Assembly: GCA_015489285.1 (NCBI GenBank) | Contig: WGAA01000115.1 | Location: forward strand, 1 to 6,805 | Length of the DNA stretch: 6,805 nucleotides | Direction of reading: 5' to 3' | DNA from: Anaerolineae bacterium | GTDB lineage: Bacteria > Chloroflexota > Anaerolineae > JAADDB01 | In this document: piece by piece, positions 1 through 5,143 of the stretch | Position numbering within the stretch: the stretch's first letter is position 1 | Layout of the letters: each line of letters opens with the position of its first letter | The notes under the pieces: generated by a model | Seen by the model: only the letters and a program-made list of their open reading frames with translations | What the model was told of the DNA's origin: nothing | Databases searched by the model: none | Translations under genes and position numbers: made by a program

Positions 1-265
1 CGAACAGCACGTACACGTACACGGGCCTTTGCCCACCCTTCATCCCCACACGAAAAAGCACATCCCCCTGCTGGGCCCGCAGTTCCGGGTCCACAAAGGA
101 CCCTTCCTCTTGCGTCAACCGGGTCAGGTCCAGGTGGGCCAAAACGTCCGGGGGAAGCACATGGCGGAGAAAGGCCCGAGCCCGCTCCCGGTCGGCCAGG
201 AAATGGCGGAAGAAGCGGTCGTGTGGGTTGGTAAGGTGCGATGATGAGTGTCCCTGTTCGGCCAT
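1..265 (-). CDS. Rpn/YhgA-like PD-(D/E)XK nuclease family protein, N-terminal part
   Basis: The reading frame opens with ATG at 265 and runs off the left edge, giving the first 88 residues. Residues 14-20 (NPHDRFF) followed by a basic helix, and residues 56-72 (SFVDPELRAQQGDVLFR), match the N-terminal half of the Rpn / transposase_31 (YhgA-like) family. In that family the Asp of the DxLF-type motif, here D68 in GDVLF, is the first metal-binding residue of a PD-(D/E)XK nuclease core. The next beta strand (VYVYVLF, 82-88) is where the family's E-x-K/Q pair should follow, but it lies outside the window. Characterised Rpn proteins are DNA endonucleases that promote RecA-independent recombination, and many are linked to mobile or phage-defence roles. 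A GGAG eight bases before the ATG and a strong promoter support this start. Family assignment is from recognised motifs; whether the rest of the gene is intact cannot be seen. Confidence 0.85.
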   Translation of the reverse strand, partial: MAEQGHSSSHLTNPHDRFFRHFLADRERARAFLRHVLPPDVLAHLDLTRLTQEEGSFVDPELRAQQGDVLFRVGMKGGQRPVYVYVLF

Positions 266-273
266 TTGGTGCG

Positions 274-277
274 CTCC
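274..277 (-). promoter_or_regulatory. Shine-Dalgarno of the Rpn-family gene
   Basis: GGAG on the minus strand, eight bases before the ATG at 265. It supports the chosen start. Confidence 0.6.
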
Positions 278-307
278 GAGATCGAGTAGGGGTGGGAGTT
301 CAACGGA

Positions 308-336
308 ATTATATAAAGCATTTGTGGATGAGCCAA
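308..336 (-). promoter_or_regulatory. Sigma-70-type promoter of the Rpn-family gene
   Basis: On the minus strand a perfect -10 hexamer TATAAT (313-308) lies exactly 17 bp from a -35-like TTGGCT (336-331; four of six match TTGACA). The hexamers sit in the only clearly AT-rich patch of the window. Transcription would begin near 300, leaving a leader of about 35 nt before the ATG at 265. This is read directly from the sequence; activity is inferred. Confidence 0.75.
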
Positions 337-396
337 ATACCAGAAGGACCAACACGTCAGGCGGCGGTGAGGAAGTCGGCACTGCAGGCGTGGCTT

Positions 397-435
397 AGCG
401 TGAGGCGTGATGCGTGATTCGTAATGCGTAACTTG
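397..435. repeat. Heptad array 1 (TNANKCG type)
   Basis: Five consecutive 7-bp units, best phased from 401 as TGAGGCG, TGATGCG, TGATTCG and so on, ending with a decayed unit at 429-435. All but the last fit the consensus T-N-A-N-(T/G)-C-G shared with the other three arrays in this gap. It is the least uniform of the four. Confidence 0.7.
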
Positions 436-445
436 AAGACAAGCT

Positions 446-481
446 CGGCTTTGTGGCGAGAACCTTGCTGCCACGCCAACC
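446..481. repeat. GC-rich interspersed element, copy A
   Basis: This copy aligns to 501-537 (copy B). They share CCTTG, three variable bases, then CCACGCCA, plus about 12 of 18 bases upstream of and including CCTTG. It contains an inverted repeat GTGGC (453-457) / GCCAC (470-474) with a 12-base loop. Heptad array 2 starts two bases after it. It may be a decayed palindromic intergenic repeat. It has no T-tract, so it is not an obvious terminator. Confidence 0.5.
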
Positions 482-483
482 AA

Positions 484-497
484 TTACTCGTTACTGA
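484..497. repeat. Heptad array 2 (TNANKCG type)
   Basis: Two units: TTACTCG (484-490) and a variant TTACTGA (491-497). The first unit is identical to the dominant unit of array 4. It lies between GC-rich copies A and B. Confidence 0.5.
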
Positions 498-500
498 CGT

Positions 501-537
501 TGGCGCTGTAGGGCCAACCTTGTCTCCACGCCAGTCC
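501..537. repeat. GC-rich interspersed element, copy B
   Basis: This is the second copy of the element at 446-481. It carries CCTTG, TCT, then CCACGCCA and ends in GTCC. A perfect 6-bp inverted repeat, GTTGGC (499-504) / GCCAAC (513-518) with an 8-base loop, overlaps its left half. Heptad array 3 starts one base after it. Confidence 0.5.
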
Positions 538-538
538 T

Positions 539-566
539 TTAATCGTTAATCGTCAATCGTTAATCA
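539..566. repeat. Heptad array 3 (TTAATCG unit)
   Basis: Four consecutive 7-bp units. Units 1 and 2 are TTAATCG, unit 3 is TCAATCG and unit 4 is TTAATCA. It is flanked by GC-rich copy B on the left and the shorter copy C (567-585) on the right. Confidence 0.8.
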
Positions 567-585
567 TTGTCTTCCCCCGCCGTCC
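567..585. repeat. GC-rich interspersed element, short copy C
   Basis: TTGTCT followed by a C-rich stretch, CCGCC and GTCC. This matches the right half of copy B (520-537) with a few substitutions, and likewise stops two bases before a heptad array. The left half is absent. Similarity is partial, so this is the least certain of the three copies. Confidence 0.35.
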
Positions 586-587
586 GG

Positions 588-615
588 TTACTCGTTACTC
601 GTGACTCGTTACTTC
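588..615. repeat. Heptad array 4 (TTACTCG unit), next to the serA stop
   Basis: Four consecutive 7-bp units. Units 1 and 2 are TTACTCG, unit 3 is TGACTCG and unit 4 is the decayed TTACTTC. The array ends two bases from the serA stop codon (618-620), so it forms the first part of the serA 3' untranslated region. Confidence 0.8.
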
Positions 616-617
616 CA

Positions 618-2258
618 CTACAGCACGACTTTCCTCACCCAATAGGTCAGCGGCGCGGTGCGCATCTCCTCCAGCACGTCGTCCGGAATGGGATCGTCGA
701 CCCCAAGGACCATGATGGCTTCCCCGCGGGGCGCCCGACGTCCCACGTGCATGAAGGCAATGTTGATATCCCGACTTCCCAACAAGGTGCCTATCTTCCC
801 GATGATCCCCGGCTGGTCGTGATGTCGGGTGAGGAGCAGGTGCCCTTTGGCAGGGAATTCCACCCACAGGTCGTTGATGGCCACGATCATCGGTTCCCCG
901 TACACAATCGCCCCCCGGACCATCCACACGTCCTCTTCTCCCTGGCGCGCGTGGATGCCCCGCAGGGTCAGCATGGTGTCGAAACGCTGGCCCCGCTCCC
1001 GCCGGCGTTCCACGAATTCAATGCCCCGGCGGCGGGCCACCTGGAGCGCGTTCACTAGGTTCACCCGCTCGTCCACCACGCCTTCCAACAGCCCCTTGAG
1101 CACGGCCGCCCGCAGGTAGGAAATGTCGTAATTCACCAGATCCCCGTGCAACGTCAACTCCACTCGCGTGAGCTGACGACCCCCCATCTGCCGCATGAAG
1201 CGTCCCAACCGTTCGGCCAGATCGATCCAGGGGGTGAGAAAGGCCAGAGTTTGGGGCGGGACGATGGGCGCGTTGATGGCGTAGGGGGCGGGTCGTCCTT
1301 GCAGGACGGCGATGACCTGCTCGGCTGCGTCCCGGGCCACGCGCGCCTGGGCTTCCACCGTGGAGCCCCCGATGTGGGGGGTGAGGATCACCTTCGGATG
1401 GCGGCGCAGGGGGTGATCCTCCGGGAGGGGCTCGACGGAGAAGACGTCCAGCGCCGCACCGGCCAAACGACCTTCGTCCAGGGCCCGCAGCAACGCCTCC
1501 TCGTCGACGACACCACCACGTGAGGTGTTGATCAAGTACGAACCCGGCTTCATGCGGGCGAAACGCGCCGCGTTCATAAAGTGACGGGTCTCCGCGGTCA
1601 GGGGCAAGTGCAGGGAGACCACATCCGCCCGGCTCAGGAGCTCTTCCAGGGGCACAAGAGCGACCCCCAACTTCTGCGCGTACTCGGTGGACACGTAGGG
1701 GTCATGGGCGATGACGTGCATTTCCAGCCCTTTGGCCCGGCGGGCCACCTCGGAGGCCACCCGTCCCAGCCCGATGAGCCCTAACGTCTTCTCCCGCACC
1801 TCCACTCCCATATACGCCTTCCGATCCCAGCGGCCCTCCCGCATGGCCACATACGCCTGAGGCAGGCGGCGAGCCAGCGCCATGAGCAGGGCAATGGTGT
1901 GTTCTGCCGCGGCCACAATGTTGCCCGTGGGCGCGTTGACGACCATCACCCCGTACTCCGTTGCCGCGTCGATGTCGATGTTGTCCACACCCACGCCGGC
2001 CCGGGCAATCACCTTGAGATTTTCGGCCGCGGCCAACACCTCTCGGGTTACCCGCGTTCCGCTGCGCACGATGAGCGCGTCGTACGGCGGAATGATCCGG
2101 GCGAGCTCCTCCGGACTCAGGCCCGTGCGCACGTCTACCTGCGCATGGGCTTCCAGCAAACGCAATCCCTCTTCGGACAGAGGGTCGGAGACCAGCACAC
2201 GGTACAGCGGCGGCGTGTTCACACGCTGCCCGTTTCGAGTTCTCTCCTGAGTCGACAT
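618..2258 (-). CDS. serA: D-3-phosphoglycerate dehydrogenase (long, ACT-domain form)
   Basis: It catalyses the first committed step of serine synthesis, NAD-dependent oxidation of 3-phosphoglycerate to 3-phosphohydroxypyruvate, in the cytosol. At 546 residues it has the usual length of the long bacterial form. Residues about 19-325 are the D-isomer-specific 2-hydroxyacid dehydrogenase part, with substrate-loop sequence ARAGVGVDNID (85-95) and nucleotide-binding GLGRVAS (163-169). The expected catalytic set is present: R247 in SRGGVVDE, E276 in VFSVEP and H295 in TPHIGGST. An intervening regulatory domain (about 335-465) precedes a C-terminal ACT domain (about 471-546) with the DQPGIIGKIG signature, where the family often binds serine as feedback inhibitor. 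The third position of the GxGxxG loop is Ala (A168). The start chosen is ATG at 2258, with GGAG six bases upstream. An in-frame GTG at 2270 would add four residues but would place the start over this GGAG. It follows argS by 31 bp and probably shares its transcript. Confidence 0.95.
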   Translation of the reverse strand: MSTQERTRNGQRVNTPPLYRVLVSDPLSEEGLRLLEAHAQVDVRTGLSPEELARIIPPYDALIVRSGTRVTREVLAAAENLKVIARAGVGVDNIDIDAATEYGVMVVNAPTGNIVAAAEHTIALLMALARRLPQAYVAMREGRWDRKAYMGVEVREKTLGLIGLGRVASEVARRAKGLEMHVIAHDPYVSTEYAQKLGVALVPLEELLSRADVVSLHLPLTAETRHFMNAARFARMKPGSYLINTSRGGVVDEEALLRALDEGRLAGAALDVFSVEPLPEDHPLRRHPKVILTPHIGGSTVEAQARVARDAAEQVIAVLQGRPAPYAINAPIVPPQTLAFLTPWIDLAERLGRFMRQMGGRQLTRVELTLHGDLVNYDISYLRAAVLKGLLEGVVDERVNLVNALQVARRRGIEFVERRRERGQRFDTMLTLRGIHARQGEEDVWMVRGAIVYGEPMIVAINDLWVEFPAKGHLLLTRHHDQPGIIGKIGTLLGSRDINIAFMHVGRRAPRGEAIMVLGVDDPIPDDVLEEMRTAPLTYWVRKVVL

Positions 2259-2264
2259 CATCCA

Positions 2265-2268
2265 CTCC
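2265..2268 (-). promoter_or_regulatory. Shine-Dalgarno deciding the serA start
   Basis: GGAG on the minus strand lies six bases before ATG 2258. It is three bases from the adjacent in-frame ATG at 2261 and overlaps the in-frame GTG at 2270. Spacing therefore favours 2258. Confidence 0.6.
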
Positions 2269-2289
2269 ACGATTGAGGATGGAAAACCG

Positions 2290-3954
2290 TTACATCACTT
2301 CTGGCGCGCTCATGCCCAGGATATCCTCCAGCAGATGGGCGAACACCAGCTTGACCGCGGCGACAAGACGCAACCGCGCCTTGGTCAGCTCCGGCCGGGC
2401 CGGGTCCACCACGCGACAATCCCGGTAGAACGCGTGAAAATGTGTGGCCAGGTCCTGGGCATAATACGTCAGATGGTGGGGCTCCAGCCGTTCGGCCACG
2501 GTAATGAGCAAGTCGGGCAAGTCCAGCACCTTCTTCAACAGGGCCTGTTCGGAAGGATGGGTGAGCAAGTGCACATCCCCGTCGTCCCAGCGCGTCCACC
2601 CTTCGGCCCTGGCCTTACGCAATATCCCCGCGATGCGCGTGTGCGCGTACTGGACGTAATAGACGGGATTATCCTGACTTTGCTCCACGGCCAGGGCCAG
2701 GTCGAAATCGATCTTGGCGTTGTTGCTGCGCGTCAGGAGCATAAAGCGAATGGGGTCGGGTCCGACCTCATCCAAGACCTCGCGCAGGGTGATGATATCC
2801 CCTGCCCGTTTGGACAACTTCACCTCGACCCCGTGTCGCTTCAAGGTCACCAGGTTGTACAGGAGGATGGTGAGGCGTTCGGGGTCGATGCCTAGGGCTT
2901 TCATCACCGTTTTCATGCGGGGAACGTGGCCCTGGTGGTCCACCGACCAGACATCGATGACCCAATCGAAGCCCCGGATGATGAACTTGTTGTAGTGGTA
3001 GGCGATATCCGAGGCGAAATACCCCGGTTCCCCCGAGGAGCGGACGATCACTTCGTCCTTGTCGCCGCCTAACTTGGTCGCGGCAAACCAGAGGGCGCCG
3101 TCCTTTTCGTAGACCAGTCCCCGTTCCCGCAACATGGCCAGCACCTTTTCGAAGGTTCCGTCCTCGTACAGGCTGCGCTCGGAAAACCAGTTGTCGAAAA
3201 CCACCCGGAGGTCGGCCAGATCCTGCCGCAGCTCCTCCAGAACGAGGGAGAGGCCTAGATCGGTGAGCGCGCGGATCGCCTCCTCGCGGGGCATGTCGAG
3301 AAAACGCCGCCCGTGTTCCCGAACGATGCGTTCCGCGTACCCTATCATGTACCGGCCCATGTATCCGTCTTCGGGGACGGGGACGTCCTCCCCCAACACC
3401 TGGGCGTAGCGGGCAAAGAGGGTCTCCCCGAACTTGCGCATTTGGGTCCCCGCGTCGTTGACGTAATATTCCCGCTGGACCCGGTACCCCACCCGGTCGA
3501 GGACCCGGGCCACCGTGTCGCCCAGGACGGCGTTGCGAGCCCCTCCGAAGTGGAGGGGACCGGTCGGGTTGGCGCTCACGAACTCCACCTGGACGGAACG
3601 CCCCCCGCCCACCTGGCTGCGGGTCCACTCCCGTCCCTGCGCTTCGATGGCAAGAACCTGCTGAGCCACCCACGTGGGACGCAGCCGGAAGTTGAGAAAG
3701 CCGGGCGCGGCCACGTCCAGGGTGGCCATATCCGTGGGAGGGAGGTGTTCCCGGATGATCTCCGCAATGCGCAGGGGAGCCATGCGCGCCAGTCGGGCCA
3801 GCTGGAGGGCAATGTTGGAACTGTAATCCCCGAACTCCGGCTTCGCAGGCGTGACCTCCACGGGGGGGATGTCGAACTCGGGCAACGCCCCCACTTCCTG
3901 GGAGCGGCGAATTCCCTGTTGTAAGAGCTTGGCCAATTCCTGTCGTACGGTCAT
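2290..3954 (-). CDS. argS: Arginyl-tRNA synthetase (class I)
   Basis: It attaches arginine to tRNA-Arg in the cytosol. At 554 residues it is near the usual bacterial ArgRS length. Domain order: an N-terminal tRNA-contact (Add-1) domain, residues 1 to about 95, with the family sequence FGDYSSNIAL (41-50); the class I catalytic core from about 120, with SANPTGPLHFGGARNA, where HFGG (135-138) stands for HIGH; and KLSKRAG (379-385) as the KMSKS-type loop. A C-terminal DALR anticodon-binding domain (about 430-554) opens with NPVYYVQYAH and ends in the typical GMSAPEVM. The start chosen is ATG at 3954 (MTVRQELAKLL), preceded by GAGGAG. An in-frame GTG at 3999 would add 15 residues of non-family sequence and would sit only a few bases after the predicted transcription start. 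It is the first gene of the argS-serA pair. The leader is only about 50 nt, too short for a T-box. Confidence 0.97.
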   Translation of the reverse strand: MTVRQELAKLLQQGIRRSQEVGALPEFDIPPVEVTPAKPEFGDYSSNIALQLARLARMAPLRIAEIIREHLPPTDMATLDVAAPGFLNFRLRPTWVAQQVLAIEAQGREWTRSQVGGGRSVQVEFVSANPTGPLHFGGARNAVLGDTVARVLDRVGYRVQREYYVNDAGTQMRKFGETLFARYAQVLGEDVPVPEDGYMGRYMIGYAERIVREHGRRFLDMPREEAIRALTDLGLSLVLEELRQDLADLRVVFDNWFSERSLYEDGTFEKVLAMLRERGLVYEKDGALWFAATKLGGDKDEVIVRSSGEPGYFASDIAYHYNKFIIRGFDWVIDVWSVDHQGHVPRMKTVMKALGIDPERLTILLYNLVTLKRHGVEVKLSKRAGDIITLREVLDEVGPDPIRFMLLTRSNNAKIDFDLALAVEQSQDNPVYYVQYAHTRIAGILRKARAEGWTRWDDGDVHLLTHPSEQALLKKVLDLPDLLITVAERLEPHHLTYYAQDLATHFHAFYRDCRVVDPARPELTKARLRLVAAVKLVFAHLLEDILGMSAPEVM

Positions 3955-3965
3955 AATTGAAAGGG

Positions 3966-3971
3966 CTCCTC
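3966..3971 (-). promoter_or_regulatory. Shine-Dalgarno of argS
   Basis: GAGGAG on the minus strand, 11 bases before the ATG at 3954. The spacing is slightly long, but it is the only good match upstream of argS and it supports 3954 rather than the GTG at 3999. Confidence 0.55.
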
Positions 3972-4011
3972 GTGTGGCCTTTTGGACATTCGATAGCACA
4001 TCTACCCGGCA

Positions 4012-4040
4012 ATTGTAACGAAGGGGCGGGGGAATGCCAA
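4012..4040 (-). promoter_or_regulatory. Sigma-70-type promoter of argS-serA
   Basis: On the minus strand TTGGCA (4040-4035; five of six match TTGACA) is separated by exactly 17 bp from TACAAT (4017-4012; five of six match TATAAT). Transcription would start near 4005, about 50 nt before the argS ATG. The -35 box lies inside the first codons of the divergent glycosyltransferase gene, overlapping its ATG (4034-4036). Confidence 0.75.
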
Positions 4041-5143
4041 ACCGAAGAAGGGAAGAATATCGGGTACTGTTCCTTCGCTCGAGCCCTTTCCCGGGAGGGA
4101 TCGAGCGGATATTGACCTGGGCAGGGGAGGTGATGAGGGCATCGGGGGTGACCGTTGGGATGGCCGTCCTCTGGCGAGGCCGAGGGGAACACCCCTGGGT
4201 GGCTCGGGCGCGCGGCCGGGGCCTGAACGCGTGGACGGTGCCCGAGGCCCACGCGTGGGATGTGCGTCCCCTCCTCGCGCTACGCCGGATCGTCGCCCAC
4301 TTCCGACCGAACCTGGTGCACAGCCACGATTGCCGCAGCGACTTCTTTGCTCCTTTCCTCGGAACGCCGTGGCTGGTGACGGCCCACGGTTACACCCGTG
4401 CCACCCGCAAAATGCGCCTTTATGAGGCCCTGGACCGTCGCCTCATCCTTTGGGCCCGGCGGATCATCGTCCCCTCACGCTACGCCCGCGATGAACTCGT
4501 GCGGATGGGCCTCCCCGCGCGGCGCATCCGACCCATCCCCCACGGACTCCACTGGCCCCGGGTGGACAAGTTGGCCGAGGCACGCGCTCTCGCCCCTGCC
4601 CCCCTGACCCCCATCCTCTTCCTGGGTCGCCACAGCCGTGAAAAGGGGGGAGACCTCCTCCTCCGGGCCCTGCACCGCCTGGGCTTCCCACCCCGTCCTG
4701 TGTGGTTCGTGGGCGAGGGGAGGGAACGGCGGCGTTGGGAACGGTTGGCCCGGGAACTGAAGTTGGGACATCGGGTGACCTTTTGGGGGTGGCAGAAGAA
4801 CCCGTACCCCTTTCTCCGCGCGGCCGCGTTCCTCGTCGTCCCCTCGCTGCGGGAGACGTTCGGCCTCAGCGCGCTGGAGGCCCAGGGCATGGGGATCCCC
4901 CTTGTCGCCTCCCGCGTGGGAGGGCTGGAGGAGATCCTCGTGCCGCAAGGGGTGCGCTTCTTCTCCCCCACGCGCGGCGGGAGCGAGGCCTTGGCCGAGG
5001 CCCTGGCAAGGATGGAGGAGGAACAGGAGCGGTTCCGGGCCGACGCGCGGCGTGCTCGCCCCCAAGTCCGCCGCGCCTACGCGGTCGAGGTCATGGCGCA
5101 AGCTTACACCCGGCTGTACGAGGAGGTCCTCGATGAGGCGTAG
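4034..5143 (+). CDS. GT4-type glycosyltransferase (first of the pair)
   Basis: A predicted cytosolic GT-B fold retaining glycosyltransferase of 369 residues, a normal GT4 length. The N-terminal acceptor half starts with the beta strand YRVLFLRSS (9-17), then the glycine-rich loop PFPGGIER (18-25), the VHSHDCRSDF segment (96-104) and VTAHGYT (115-121). The C-terminal nucleotide-sugar half has FLGRHSREKGGD (196-207), with the Arg/Lys pair that usually contacts the donor phosphates, FVGEGRER (225-232) and the E-x7-E motif ETFGLSALE (274-282), followed by GIPLVASRVGGLEEIL. Donor and acceptor sugars cannot be told from sequence. The ATG at 4034 is preceded by AAGGGG (4021-4026), a weak ribosome site. 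Its last 11 bases overlap the next glycosyltransferase gene. It faces away from argS across 79 bp and no convincing forward promoter is visible there. A role in surface polysaccharide or glycan assembly is inferred from the neighbours. Confidence 0.9.
   Translation: MPNRRREEYRVLFLRSSPFPGGIERILTWAGEVMRASGVTVGMAVLWRGRGEHPWVARARGRGLNAWTVPEAHAWDVRPLLALRRIVAHFRPNLVHSHDCRSDFFAPFLGTPWLVTAHGYTRATRKMRLYEALDRRLILWARRIIVPSRYARDELVRMGLPARRIRPIPHGLHWPRVDKLAEARALAPAPLTPILFLGRHSREKGGDLLLRALHRLGFPPRPVWFVGEGRERRRWERLARELKLGHRVTFWGWQKNPYPFLRAAAFLVVPSLRETFGLSALEAQGMGIPLVASRVGGLEEILVPQGVRFFSPTRGGSEALAEALARMEEEQERFRADARRARPQVRRAYAVEVMAQAYTRLYEEVLDEA
5121..5126 (+). promoter_or_regulatory. Shine-Dalgarno of the second glycosyltransferase
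   Basis: A perfect AGGAGG six bases before the ATG at 5133, lying inside the end of the preceding gene. It fixes the start of the second gene. The open frame reaches upstream to 4902, but that extension is only a shadow of the first gene. Confidence 0.8.

Larger units (their letters stand above)
337..617. other. Non-coding region between serA and the Rpn-family gene
   Basis: No plausible gene is visible here. An open frame on the minus strand (483-124) crosses the region, but it runs in a different frame from the Rpn gene over 124-265 and has no family-like sequence. Bases 337-396 hold nothing recognised. Bases 397-615 hold a mosaic of 7-bp tandem arrays and GC-rich elements, described separately. 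Both flanking genes are on the minus strand, so this is the 3' side of serA and the 5' side of the Rpn gene. No hairpin followed by a T-run is seen for serA termination. Confidence 0.7.

Noticed and set aside
124..483. 119-codon open frame on the minus strand
   Set aside because: It overlaps the Rpn-family gene in another frame, lacks any recognisable family motif and crosses the promoter and repeats. It is a shadow frame.
499..518. Inverted repeat GTTGGC/GCCAAC considered as the serA terminator
   Set aside because: The stem is only 6 bp and no T-run follows on the minus strand. It is more likely part of the repeated GC-rich element.
397..615. CRISPR array
   Set aside because: The repeat units are 7 bp and contiguous. 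The interspersed parts are related to one another rather than unique spacers, and no cas genes are present.
3955..4005. T-box or other riboswitch in the argS leader
   Set aside because: The leader is only about 50 nt with no conserved T-box sequence or long stem visible.
3955..4033. Forward promoter for the glycosyltransferase operon
   Set aside because: TTGGAC at 3982-3987 lacks a -10 at 16-18 bp, and TTGAAA at 3956-3961 faces no TATAAT-like box. Nothing acceptable was found, so the promoter may be weak, factor-dependent or use a different sigma factor.
2768..4252. 494-codon minus-strand open frame across argS
   Set aside because: It is an alternate frame of argS in GC-rich DNA, Gly/Pro/Arg-rich without family similarity, and runs across the argS promoter into the divergent gene.
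4902..5132. Upstream extension of the second glycosyltransferase frame
   Set aside because: The frame is open, but the translation before 5133 is low-complexity Arg/Pro/Ser-rich shadow of the first gene. The AGGAGG at 5121-5126 sets the start at 5133.
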